From: an uncultured Eubacteriales bacterium | Lineage (GTDB): Bacteria; Bacillota; Clostridia; Oscillospirales; Acutalibacteraceae | Reading direction: 5' to 3' | Assembly (NCBI GenBank): GCA_934444695.1 | Contig: CAKSDF010000005.1 | Coordinates: 1 to 29,937 of the forward strand | Length of the DNA stretch: 29,937 nt | Translations under genes and position numbers: made by a program | Notes under the pieces: generated by a model | Databases searched by the model: none | Seen by the model: only the letters and a program-made list of their open reading frames with translations | Told to the model about the DNA's origin: nothing | In this document: positions 14,891 to 22,991 of the stretch, piece after piece | How positions within the stretch are numbered: position 1 is the stretch's first letter | Layout of the letters: the number at the start of each line of letters is the position of its first letter

Positions 14891-14919
14891 CTTTTGAAAT
14901 TTTATAAATTTATCAAAAG
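14891..14919. promoter_or_regulatory. AT-rich inverted repeat upstream of the ABC operon
   Basis: CTTTTGA (14891-14897) and TCAAAAG (14913-14919) flank an AT-only centre of 15 bases. It lies about 70 bases before the ABC operon start codon. The best promoter candidate there, TTTACA (14938-14943) 17 bases before ATTATT (14961-14966), is weak, so the repeat may bind an activator or repressor (inference). Confidence 0.4.
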
Positions 14920-14987
14920 TTTAAACAATATTCATCTTTACAAACTAAAATAGTTTTGAATTATTCCGAATTTTTGGAGGGAACAAA

Positions 14988-16052
14988 ATGATTGAAGTAA
15001 AAAACCTGACCAAAAAATACGGGAACTTTAAAGCGGTCAAAGACGCCTCTTTCACCATTAACGACGGCGAGGTTGTCGGCTTTCTCGGTCCCAACGGTGC
15101 AGGAAAATCCACCACAATGAACATCATAACCGGCTATCTTTCGGCTACAGAAGGGACCGTCTCGGTCAACGGCTATGACATCTTTGAGCAGCCCGAGGAG
15201 GCCAAGCGCCACATCGGCTATCTTCCCGAGCAGCCACCCCTTTTCACCGGTATGACGGTGGACGAGTATTTAAACTTCGTATACGACCTTAAAAAGACCA
15301 AGCTGCCGAGAAATCCTCATCTTGCCGAGATACGCAAGCTTGTTAAAATCGAGGATGTTAAAAACCGCCTTATACGCAACCTTTCAAAAGGTTATCGCCA
15401 GAGGGTTGGAATCGCTCAGGCACTTATCGGCAACCCCGATGTGCTCATTCTCGACGAGCCGACGGTAGGTCTTGACCCCTCCCAGATAATCGAGATCCGC
15501 GAGCTTATTCACAAGCTGGGCAAAAACCACACGGTCATTTTAAGCTCCCACATTCTTTCGGAAATCCAGGCGGTCTGCAAACGCATTATCATTATAAATC
15601 AGGGCATAATCATTGCCGACGACACACCCGAGAATCTTTCGGCGCGCCTGTCGGACAGCTTTGTGGTACGCCTTTCGGTCATCGGCCCCGCAAGAGAGGT
15701 GCTTGAAAAGCTTTCGGCCATTTCGGGAATCGGTAAGATAACCGTTACCGGAACGGCGGGAGAAGCCACCGACTTTAAGATCGAGCCGGAAAGAAGCGGA
15801 GAGGTCTGCACCGACATTTCAAAGGAAATGCTTGCCTGCGGATGGGCTATAACCCAGCTTTATTCCGATACACTTTCCCTTGAGGACATATTCTTAAAGA
15901 TGATCAACGAGCCGCCCGAGTCGCTCATCAAGGCCTTTGACAAAGGCGACCGCAAGGCCAAAGCAGACGCTGACAACGGTGCCGACGGTGCACAAAGCGG
16001 CAGCGACGGCGCAGACGACAAAAGCGCAGCCGAAAAGGAGGGCGACAGATAA
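14988..16052 (+). CDS. ABC transporter ATP-binding protein (GldA-like)
   Basis: A 354-residue nucleotide-binding subunit. Walker A GPNGAGKST is at residues 34-42, the Q-loop region LPEQPPLF near 78, the signature LSKGYRQRVGIAQ near 131, Walker B VLILDEPTVGLDP near 151 and the switch histidine in LSSHI near 185. The C-terminal domain of about 90 residues follows, as in DrrA/GldA-type ATPases. The last 30 residues are an unusual Asp/Ala/Gly-rich acidic tail with repeated DGA steps, probably disordered. GGAGGG lies six bases before the ATG. The gene overlaps the permease (TAATG), and the four-gene set ATPase, permease, GldG-like, DUF4340 recurs in Clostridia and Bacteroidetes. The transported substrate is unknown. 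Confidence 0.93.
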   Translation: MIEVKNLTKKYGNFKAVKDASFTINDGEVVGFLGPNGAGKSTTMNIITGYLSATEGTVSVNGYDIFEQPEEAKRHIGYLPEQPPLFTGMTVDEYLNFVYDLKKTKLPRNPHLAEIRKLVKIEDVKNRLIRNLSKGYRQRVGIAQALIGNPDVLILDEPTVGLDPSQIIEIRELIHKLGKNHTVILSSHILSEIQAVCKRIIIINQGIIIADDTPENLSARLSDSFVVRLSVIGPAREVLEKLSAISGIGKITVTGTAGEATDFKIEPERSGEVCTDISKEMLACGWAITQLYSDTLSLEDIFLKMINEPPESLIKAFDKGDRKAKADADNGADGAQSGSDGADDKSAAEKEGDR

Positions 16053-16777
16053 TGAACGCGATATTTAAAAGAGAATTTAAGGCATATTTCACCTCGCCCA
16101 TAGGGTTTGCGGTGCTGGCCATATTTTACGTCATATCGGGACTGCTTTTCGCCGTATTCTTTGAGGCGGGTCAGCCCGACATTTCGGGAATCTTTTCTCC
16201 CGGTCTTTTCCTTTGCGCCCTTGTTATCATACCCATTCTGACCATGCGTCTTTTCAGCGAGGAACGCCACCAAAAGGCCGATCAGCTGGTTATGACCGCG
16301 CCGGTCAAGATAACCTCTGTGGTGCTGGGTAAATTCTTTGCGGCCTTTGCGGTTTATGCAATTGCCGTTGCCATAACCCTTGTTTATCAGATCATCATAA
16401 CCTTCTATATTGCCACCGACTGGATGGTCTTTTTGGGCAACTTCATCGGCACGCTGGTTTTCGGCGCCGCCCTTATTGCCATGGGAATGTTCCTTTCGAC
16501 CCTCACCGAGGTGCAGGTGGTTGTGGCGGTTGCCACATACGCACTGGAGCTTGGTCTTGTGCTTATTCCCACCTTCGTTGTATCCTTCCTTTCCTCCTCC
16601 GAAAACGCCTTTACAAAGGTCGTTGTCAAGCTTTTTGAGGGGATGTCCATTTTAGACAGATTTTCAAACTTCACCAAAGGCACCCTCAATTATTCCGACA
16701 TTTTCTTCTTTTTAAGCCTTGCGGCACTCTTCCTTTTCTTCTGCGTCACCGCAATCGACCGCCGCCGCTACGCCTGA
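16052..16777 (+). CDS. ABC-2 type permease (GldF-like)
   Basis: A 241-residue membrane subunit with six hydrophobic segments at roughly residues 12-35, 48-70, 95-120, 130-155, 160-185 and 215-235. The N-terminal FKREFKAYFTSPIGFAVL and the cytoplasmic RLFSEERHQKADQLVMTAPV are typical of GldF/NosY-type ABC-2 permeases. The start overlaps the ATPase stop and has AAAAGGAGGG upstream, so the ATPase and permease should be made together and form the core transporter. Confidence 0.9.
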   Translation: MNAIFKREFKAYFTSPIGFAVLAIFYVISGLLFAVFFEAGQPDISGIFSPGLFLCALVIIPILTMRLFSEERHQKADQLVMTAPVKITSVVLGKFFAAFAVYAIAVAITLVYQIIITFYIATDWMVFLGNFIGTLVFGAALIAMGMFLSTLTEVQVVVAVATYALELGLVLIPTFVVSFLSSSENAFTKVVVKLFEGMSILDRFSNFTKGTLNYSDIFFFLSLAALFLFFCVTAIDRRRYA

Positions 16778-16799
16778 TTAGAATAGGAGGACAGAAAAT

Positions 16800-18434
16800 A
16801 TGAAATCATCAAAAGCATTTAAAAGGGGCGGAATGGCCGTCGTGCTGGTTATTGCGGCCATCGTCATCGCCGTTTTGCTTAATGTAATTATAACCACCGT
16901 TAACGACCGTTTTCCCTTTTCCATCGACCTTACGGCCGAGCAGGATTACACCATCAATCTTGACGGGGAATATGAGCAGTATATAAAGAATATCGACAAG
17001 GACATAACCGTTACCGTCTGCACAAACGAGGACGACTTTGAAGGCACTACGTATATGAATGCAATGATTCAGAACTGCGGCCTTAACATCAGCTCCTCCG
17101 ACGCCGAGACGGTATACAGAAAATATGCCCGCCAGACCCTTATGTTTATCAAATCCTTCCCCACAATAAACGGCAGAATCAAGGTATCCTTCCGTGATCC
17201 TAACTCGGTCACCGATTTTACCGAGGTCAAAAACAGCTACTCTTCCGAGAATCTCGAATACGGCGACATTATCGTTTCCTGCGTCCACAAGACCGAAAGC
17301 GGCGAGGACAACAACCGTTACCGCATAATCAAAATGACCGACATTTTTGCAACCGAGGTTAATCAGACACTTTACAATCAGCTGGCAATGTACGGTTCGT
17401 CCTATTACAACAATCTGACCGGCTCCAATCTCGCAATGGAAATGACCTCGGCCCTTTACACAGTTTCCTCCGAAAGCTCGGTCAAGGTTGCGGTCATCGG
17501 CGGACACGGCGCTCAGACCGCCTCGGGAGAATCCACCGAGCTTGCCGGTCTTAAGACCATTCTTTCCAAAAACAACTACACCTTTACCGATGTAGCAAAC
17601 GTTTTGACCGATGAAATCCCCGAGGACTCCACGGCTCTGGTACTCTATCAGCCCACCGAGGACTTTACCTCCGAGGAAATCTCCAAGATTTCCGACTATC
17701 TCATAAACGGCGGAAATTACGGCAAGAATCTCGTTTATATGGCCTCTTACAGCCAGCCCACCATGCCCAATCTCGAGCAATTCCTTTCGGAATGGGGAAT
17801 CGGCGTAATGCCCCTTATCGGTTACGACGAGACCAACAGCTATTCGGTGGCTACCGCCCTGCTTGTTGAAGCGGCCGACAGCGATTATACCGCAAGCTTT
17901 GATTCCAATAACTCCATTATCTATCCCGACATTTACCGTCTTGCCCGCCGCACTTTCGACAAAAACGGCAACCGCTATACCACCCCCATTCTGACCACCT
18001 ACGACACCGCTCTCGGCTGTCCTATCGACGCCGGTCAGGACTGGACCTCCGACCAAGCCACCGAGAAAGGCCCCTTTGACGTTATGATCATGGGATCGAC
18101 CTACGACAGCAAGGCTGACGGAGAACAGACCCCCGCTTCCAACGTGGTTTACATCGGCGGATCCTATATGCTCAACGAGCAGGTGCTTTCTCAAAGCTCG
18201 ATCTACAATTCCACCCTTCTTCTCAACGTATTCAACAGCTTTGCAGGTGTTGATCAGGACAGCGAAACGGCCGTCAACATCTCTCCCAAGGTCATCAACA
18301 CCTCCAACTTTGCAAGCCAGCTTATAAACAATTCCGCTCCCACCGTTATGTACATCGTATTCGTGGGGCTTATCCCTGTGGGACTTATTGTGGCCGGAAT
18401 AGTCATCTGGAACCGCCGCCGCAAGAGAACCTAA
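16800..18434 (+). CDS. GldG-like ABC accessory protein
   Basis: A 544-residue protein anchored by one membrane segment at each end (about residues 11-32 and 514-536, the latter followed by NRRRKRT). The large domain between faces the cell exterior and matches the GldG / ABC-type auxiliary (PF09822-like) group: it begins with NDRFPFSIDLTAEQDYTI, the usual post-membrane signature, and contains VAVIGGHGAQ near 233. In Bacteroidetes GldG works with GldA and GldF in gliding or secretion; in non-gliding Firmicutes the role is unknown, probably envelope export. AGGAGG lies at 16786-16791, seven bases before the ATG, and the gap to the permease is 22 bases. Confidence 0.88.
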   Translation: MKSSKAFKRGGMAVVLVIAAIVIAVLLNVIITTVNDRFPFSIDLTAEQDYTINLDGEYEQYIKNIDKDITVTVCTNEDDFEGTTYMNAMIQNCGLNISSSDAETVYRKYARQTLMFIKSFPTINGRIKVSFRDPNSVTDFTEVKNSYSSENLEYGDIIVSCVHKTESGEDNNRYRIIKMTDIFATEVNQTLYNQLAMYGSSYYNNLTGSNLAMEMTSALYTVSSESSVKVAVIGGHGAQTASGESTELAGLKTILSKNNYTFTDVANVLTDEIPEDSTALVLYQPTEDFTSEEISKISDYLINGGNYGKNLVYMASYSQPTMPNLEQFLSEWGIGVMPLIGYDETNSYSVATALLVEAADSDYTASFDSNNSIIYPDIYRLARRTFDKNGNRYTTPILTTYDTALGCPIDAGQDWTSDQATEKGPFDVMIMGSTYDSKADGEQTPASNVVYIGGSYMLNEQVLSQSSIYNSTLLLNVFNSFAGVDQDSETAVNISPKVINTSNFASQLINNSAPTVMYIVFVGLIPVGLIVAGIVIWNRRRKRT

Positions 18435-18495
18435 AGGCAAATACCCCTACGGAAGGTATAACTTTTCTAAAGACCAAGCTTTTCAAAGCACATTT

Positions 18496-18543
18496 TATGT
18501 CGGACATAGGCCGCCCGCCGCCGACCGTTAAACGGCAGGCGGC
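18496..18543 (+). other. Palindrome plus strong GC hairpin between GldG-like and DUF4340 genes
   Basis: The 152-base gap holds a perfect odd palindrome, TATGTC-G-GACATA (18496-18508), directly followed by a 10-bp GC stem: GCCGCC (18510-18515) plus GCCG (18517-18520) against CGGC (18533-18536) plus GGCGGC (18538-18543), with a single C-A mismatch. The following bases are TTCCTG, too T-poor for a full terminator. It may reduce transcription into the downstream genes or protect the upstream mRNA end. Confidence 0.55.
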
Positions 18544-18586
18544 TTCCTGACAAGCCTTCACTTTATCTCATTTTAAGGAGAACGTT

Positions 18587-20335
18587 ATGAATCGGAAAAA
18601 TCCCCAAACCCCCGAAAACACAACCGACAAGGAACAGTATACAAGCATCTTCGACGCTCCCACCGCCGTTTCCGAAAAGCCGGTCAAAAAAAGACGCATT
18701 TCCAAAAGGGCGCTCAATACTATTATCGCTTTGGTGGTTTGCGCTGCCCTCGGAGCGGGCGCCTTTGCCGCCGTGCACTTCTGGGGCAAGGACGACACCG
18801 ACGACGACACTTCGTCCGACGCAGAATCGGAAACCGAGCTTTCCTACGTCTTTGATCTGGGGGATTATTCCTCCTCGGCCACCGACGGCGACAGCCTTAA
18901 AATGGGCCCCGTAACCAACGTGGTGGTCAAAAACGAACACGACACCTTCGCCATCGTCCCAACCCTCGGCAAGACCACCCAGATCGACAGCAACACCGGC
19001 GACGAGGTCGAAAAGGACACCACCCTTTGGGAAATCAATGCCGCCGAAAAGACCAACATTTACGGAATCACCTTCAACAGTACCCGCGTTTCCTTCATTT
19101 TAGGTGAGATACTGGCTCCCGAATATGTCTCGATATATGCCGAGGACAAAAACGCCTCCATTCCCCAGGGAGACAAAACATATCTTGAGGAATGCGGGCT
19201 TGACAGTCCCGTTTCGTCGGCAAAGGTCAGCTTTAAGGACGGATCTGAATACACCATCTACTGCGGCGACCAAACCCCCACCGGCACCGACCGTTTCATC
19301 ACCATCGAATGCAAAAGCGCCGGAAATTCCGACGAGCTTTCGGAAAATAACCGCATCTACCGTGTCGAGCAGGGAATGTGCAACTTCCTTGAAAAGGATC
19401 TGACATATTTCGTGCAGACCGACATTATAAAGGCTGTCGAGGACGAGACCACCTACACCGAGGTCGGAGAAGAGATCGCCGACAAATACTTTATAAGCGG
19501 CGAGCTTTCATATTTCGACGATCTTGAGCTTTCGGGCACAAACTTTGAAAAGCCCGTAAAGTTTACAAACGTCGACGCCGACACCCCTCCCCACAACAGC
19601 ATTTATATGATGACCTCACCGGTTTCGCAGAATGTTGACGTGGACAAAATGACCGCCCTCTTAAAGCCCCTTAGCGACGGACTTTCGGCCAACAGCTGCG
19701 CCGTCATCTCTCCCTCGTCCGCTCAGCTTGAGGAGTATGGCCTTGCAAAGCCTGCGGTTGTGGCGTCATATACCGTCAAAAACGTTAATTACACCATAAA
19801 CATCGGAAACACCATTTCCGACGAGAGCGGCGAAAACACATATTACGCCGTTATGATAAAGGGCAATCCCGCCATATTCCTTGTGGAGCAGTCCTATCTC
19901 TCGGCGCTGTTCACAAAGGCAAGCGACTATGTTTCCAAGAACATTTATTCCTGCGACATAACAAAGCTTAAGACGGTCACCTTTACAAAGGACGGCGTGT
20001 CGACGGTTTTCGACCTTTCCTTTGACGAGAACGACAGCAGCAACCTTACGGTTTTTGCAAACGGTAAGACGGTGGACACCCAGAGCTTCAGAGAGGCTTA
20101 TGTGGATTTCCTGTCGGTCACGGCCTTTGAAAGTGTTGAAAACGGCACCGATTCGGCAAATCCCTATGTTACCATAGCCTTTACCTATCGCGATTATCCC
20201 GGCACCGATATCGTCAGATTTTCTCCCCTTTCGGACCGCCGCTATTTCGCCAGCCTTAACGGGCAGGGAAGCTTTGCGGTGCTTTCGACCGGGCTCGACA
20301 AATTTGTTGACAGCATAACCGCCCTGATCGGTTAG
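18587..20335 (+). CDS. DUF4340 domain protein, membrane-anchored
   Basis: A 582-residue protein with a cytoplasmic N-terminal tail of about 40 residues, a basic cluster (KKRRISKR), one membrane segment at about 42-65 and a large extracytoplasmic region. That region opens with an Asp/Ser-rich acidic linker and then contains repeated beta-rich blocks typical of DUF4340 (for example YGLAKPAVVASYTV near 384 and ISGELSYFDDLEL near 304). DUF4340 proteins regularly follow GldG-like genes, so it is probably a structural partner of the transporter at the outer face. AAGGAG precedes the ATG. Function beyond this association is not known. Confidence 0.85.
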   Translation: MNRKNPQTPENTTDKEQYTSIFDAPTAVSEKPVKKRRISKRALNTIIALVVCAALGAGAFAAVHFWGKDDTDDDTSSDAESETELSYVFDLGDYSSSATDGDSLKMGPVTNVVVKNEHDTFAIVPTLGKTTQIDSNTGDEVEKDTTLWEINAAEKTNIYGITFNSTRVSFILGEILAPEYVSIYAEDKNASIPQGDKTYLEECGLDSPVSSAKVSFKDGSEYTIYCGDQTPTGTDRFITIECKSAGNSDELSENNRIYRVEQGMCNFLEKDLTYFVQTDIIKAVEDETTYTEVGEEIADKYFISGELSYFDDLELSGTNFEKPVKFTNVDADTPPHNSIYMMTSPVSQNVDVDKMTALLKPLSDGLSANSCAVISPSSAQLEEYGLAKPAVVASYTVKNVNYTINIGNTISDESGENTYYAVMIKGNPAIFLVEQSYLSALFTKASDYVSKNIYSCDITKLKTVTFTKDGVSTVFDLSFDENDSSNLTVFANGKTVDTQSFREAYVDFLSVTAFESVENGTDSANPYVTIAFTYRDYPGTDIVRFSPLSDRRYFASLNGQGSFAVLSTGLDKFVDSITALIG

Positions 20336-20417
20336 TTAAATTTAAAATACACAGCCTTTAACGGCCGCATAATACCAAAAACAGCATCATCCAAAACGAC
20401 GAAATGAGGTGTTTTTT

Positions 20418-20990
20418 ATGAGTGACAAAACAGATCTTCTTTTTGAAGGGGACGGCGACATTAAAATTGCCGGGAAAAAATCCCCCGCACCCTCAGCTTA
20501 TGAGGAAAAGGCAAAAATCCTCGAACAGCTTGAGGAGGCCGACGAGGACGGCAAAACCGCCCTTGCAAAGCTGATCGGCAAGCAGGCCGCCCAAAAAATC
20601 TGCAAATGCGAGGGGGACTTTGAGCTGCTTAAAGACGTGGACAGCTCGCTGCTCATAAACTGCCGCCTTTTGCTGCTCTTTTCGGTAACGGTGGGAAGCG
20701 AAAGATACCTGCAAAGCAACATTCTCGCACGCATGGTCATCAATTCCTGCCAGGTGGAGATGGATCGGCTCTGTCCCGAGACTTTTGGCCCCGAGGGCAA
20801 CTATTCCACCGCCCTTTCCTTCTATTACCTTGCGGTAAGGGGCGTGGGCGACACCGAAAGCGAAATCGGCAAAACCTTTGCGCTCATTTGCGAAAAGCCG
20901 GATGACAAGAGACTTTGCACCCTCGGCACCGAGCTTTTTGCGGCCGGCACAGAATACATTTTAAAACGCTCGGCCGAATTTTCTGAATAG
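20418..20990 (+). CDS. Hypothetical cytoplasmic protein in the ABC operon
   Basis: A 190-residue soluble protein that I do not recognise. It starts with a polar segment, then a mainly helical body with conserved-looking features such as LIGKQAAQKICKCEGDFELL and a Tyr-rich centre (NYSTALSFYYLAVRG). There are six cysteines but no clear metal motif, no signal peptide and no membrane span. The ATG at 20418 is chosen over a GTG nine bases upstream because GAGGTG (20406-20411) is then correctly spaced. It ends 11 bases before the next gene and follows the DUF4340 gene by 82 bases, so it belongs to the same unit. Confidence 0.75.
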   Translation: MSDKTDLLFEGDGDIKIAGKKSPAPSAYEEKAKILEQLEEADEDGKTALAKLIGKQAAQKICKCEGDFELLKDVDSSLLINCRLLLLFSVTVGSERYLQSNILARMVINSCQVEMDRLCPETFGPEGNYSTALSFYYLAVRGVGDTESEIGKTFALICEKPDDKRLCTLGTELFAAGTEYILKRSAEFSE

Positions 20991-21001
20991 GAGAAAAATC
21001 A

Positions 21002-21982
21002 ATGCCTTTAAGCTCTAACGACCAAACCAAAGCAAAAAAAACCGCCGCCCTGTTTGTGGCGCTGGCAGTAATCATTGTAATCGCCATGGTGGCTGCAATG
21101 GTCATAATTCCCTATGACCCGGGCACCCTTGCTCCCGCCACACTTTCATCAAATCTCTGCTACGGCGGAAATGTCACCGAAACTGACGATTATGTTTTCT
21201 TCCGCGAAAGAAACGGCAATCTCGGCCGTCTTTCGAGAGAAAACGGAGAAGTCAAAACGGTTTTCGAGGGAGATGTCAGCTGCCTTAATCCTCTTGACGG
21301 ATTTATATATTTCATCGACGGCGGGGACATCAAAAAGACCACCTATTACGGCACGGTCAGCGAATCGGTCGGCAGCCCTTCCGGATGCAGAAAAATGAGC
21401 CTTAACGGCAACTGGATTTATTTTATCGGCAAGGATTTTTACCTTTACAAGATGCGTTTCGACGGCAACGACCTTAAAAAGATATCCGACGGATGTATTG
21501 AGGATTTCACGGCCGACAACCGCATTGTGGTTTATTCCGACCAGAACGGACTGCACAAAATGGCCTCCGACGGCACCAAAAAGGCCACCCTTGTGGACAG
21601 GAAGGTCGACCGTTTCTGCTATACGCTTGACGACATATACTATTCTCTCGACGGAAAGATTTCAAAAATTCCGGCGGTAGTGTCGGGAGTGGACGTGGGT
21701 CTTAAATATTCCGAGACCGAGGGCTCGCTTTTCAGCCTGACCACCTCAAGCGACGGCAGAGGGGTGCTTTTCTACATAAACGGCGCGGGAGAGATTCATC
21801 AGAAAATGCTCGAAAGCGAGCGGGAAAGAAGCGAGGAAGATACGCTGCTTTGCTCGGCTCCCGAGGCGGTGGATCTTTACTATGCGGCCGGCAGTTTGTT
21901 TTTCCACAACGGCGCAGGGGATCTTTTCTGCGTGACCGTAAACGGGGCCGATTCGGCAATTAACGAGGTCACGGTGAGCTGA
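21002..21982 (+). CDS. Membrane-anchored beta-propeller protein (DUF5050-like)
   Basis: A 326-residue protein with one N-terminal membrane segment (about 14-36) and an extracytoplasmic domain of repeated short beta blades: DDYVFFRERNGNLGRLS, DGFIYFIDGGDIKKT, NGNWIYFIGKDFYLYKM, and similar units each about 40-45 residues long. This YY/IYF-D-G-x-LYK pattern matches the DUF5050/prolow-density-type propeller-like proteins common in Clostridia. Such domains usually bind proteins or glycans and have no enzyme activity. GGAG lies nine bases before the ATG. It is the last gene before a strong terminator and, like the GldG-like and DUF4340 proteins, places another large domain outside the membrane. 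Confidence 0.78.
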   Translation: MPLSSNDQTKAKKTAALFVALAVIIVIAMVAAMVIIPYDPGTLAPATLSSNLCYGGNVTETDDYVFFRERNGNLGRLSRENGEVKTVFEGDVSCLNPLDGFIYFIDGGDIKKTTYYGTVSESVGSPSGCRKMSLNGNWIYFIGKDFYLYKMRFDGNDLKKISDGCIEDFTADNRIVVYSDQNGLHKMASDGTKKATLVDRKVDRFCYTLDDIYYSLDGKISKIPAVVSGVDVGLKYSETEGSLFSLTTSSDGRGVLFYINGAGEIHQKMLESERERSEEDTLLCSAPEAVDLYYAAGSLFFHNGAGDLFCVTVNGADSAINEVTVS

Positions 21983-22034
21983 CCGTTTGACAAGGCATAA
22001 AGGCCGCGGAACAGATGATTATATTATAATGACA

Positions 22035-22066
22035 AGACCGCAGGGTTAAACTCTGCGGTCTTTTTG
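22035..22066 (+). terminator. Intrinsic terminator of the ABC operon
   Basis: AGACCGCAG (22035-22043) pairs with CTGCGGTCT (22053-22061), with a 9-base loop and a T-run at 22061-22065. It lies about 50 bases after the last stop codon. Confidence 0.93.
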
Positions 22067-22098
22067 CGTGATGATTAAAACAGGGGCAAAGGGGTTCT

Positions 22099-22128
22099 TT
22101 GACAAAAAGCGATTCGTTTCATTAAGCT
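22099..22128 (+). promoter_or_regulatory. Possible promoter of the large structured element
   Basis: TTGACA (22099-22104) is followed after 18 bases by TAAGCT (22123-22128), a weak -10. It is the only candidate just upstream of the structured region, giving a start near 22135. Confidence 0.35.
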
Positions 22129-22160
22129 TTTGTCTATGCACTACAATTACAATATTTACG

Positions 22161-22662
22161 CAGTCGTGGCGCTCCTTGTCAGGGGAGCTGGCGCCGCAGG
22201 CGACTGAGGGGTAGTAGTGAGAACGTGGTTTTGATTAGAGAGGGTAGCTTTATCGTGTTGCAATTACTCCTTTGACCGTCAGGATCAGTGCACCGCAATT
22301 ACCGATATGGCACGGCCCAAGGCCGCAAGGGGCACTGAAGAGTCAGCGCAGGCTGACCGGAGGGCGGGCCATCGGAAAACGCAAGGTCATAATCAGAGAA
22401 AGCAGCGATGTTTTTATTGGCACGGTTGCGGTATGCTGCGCCCCCCGTATTCTCGGCAGGGCCGAGAATACCTCAGTGCCCCTGCGGCCGGCGTTGTGTG
22501 GGTCTTTATCCTTGTGCACGGCTGCGGGTATGCTTTTGCTTTGCGTAAAGACAGAAGGATTATGATGCGGGAAAGCTTGCGGAAAACGTGTTCGTTGACG
22601 GGGGTTTTTCTGTTGCAAGAAGTCTTACTACCCCTCAGTCAAAACCCCGACCAACGATCACG
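22161..22662 (+). ncRNA. Large structured element containing four-way-junction copy 2
   Basis: No gene is credible in this stretch, but it is full of pairing. The core (22329-22482) is the second four-way junction: outer stem GGGGCACTGA (22329-22338) with TCAGTGCCCC (22473-22482), extended outside by GGCCGC/GCGGCC; hairpin 2 GTCAGC-GCAG-GCTGAC (22342-22357); arm 3 CGGAGGGCG (22358-22366) with CGCCCCCCG (22439-22447), enclosing 72 bases; hairpin 4 TATTCTCGGC-AGG-GCCGAGAATA (22448-22470). Outside it a perfect 15-bp stem joins 22202-22216 to 22626-22640. A hairpin CAGTCG/CGACTG (22161-22166, 22201-22206) competes with it. A third stem, CGTG..CGTTG...GGGGT (22587-22605) with ACCCC...CAACG..CACG (22644-22662), would cross it as a pseudoknot. 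Whether it acts as RNA is not shown. The 134 bases after it hold nothing I recognise. Confidence 0.55.
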
Positions 22663-22796
22663 GTGCAGGGCAAAGAAAAGCTCTTAAAAGGGGGTCGACA
22701 GACAGGAAAAACGGCCTTAAATCGGTTGAAAGCACAACGGGGCGGGAAAATGTATGAAAATATTTTGTTTTAACGCGTTTTTTTGTAAAAAAGGTA

Positions 22797-22825
22797 TTGA
22801 CAAAATAAAATGTAAAGTTTACACT
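22797..22825 (+). promoter_or_regulatory. Promoter of the dockerin-enzyme genes with palindromic operator
   Basis: TTGACA (22797-22802), 17 bases, TACACT (22820-22825). A perfect 13-bp palindrome TGTAAAGTTTACA (22811-22823) covers the -10 region, and a second dyad GTGA...TCAC (22826-22844) follows. A regulator bound here would block polymerase, so sugar-responsive repression is plausible (inference). The leader to the start codon is about 160 bases. Confidence 0.65.
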
Positions 22826-22991
22826 GTGATTTGGGAAATTTCACTGTAAAAATGCCGCAAGGGGCGCTGTACCTTTGACATCAAGGACGACAAACACCTT
22901 TCGACACATAAGCTTAAGCAGCAGATGCTTACAGCAAGCGGTATTTTCCCGACAGTTTATTTTTTTCGTCTCTTGAAGGAGGAAGGTAATT

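Noticed and set aside
16809..18440. Open frame of 543 codons antisense to the GldG-like gene
   Set aside because: It mirrors the real gene codon for codon, has no ribosome site and low-complexity Gly/Val-rich content; openness results from codon bias against TTA, CTA and TCA.
22202..22640. 15-bp inverted repeat as terminal repeats of an insertion sequence
   Set aside because: No transposase frame lies inside and I see no flanking target duplication; a miniature element cannot be excluded, but internal structure favours the RNA/structured-element reading.
22272..22687. Two overlapping short plus-strand frames in the structured region
   Set aside because: No ribosome sites, no recognisable protein features, and they cross conserved stems whose sequence varies by compensatory changes rather than by codon.
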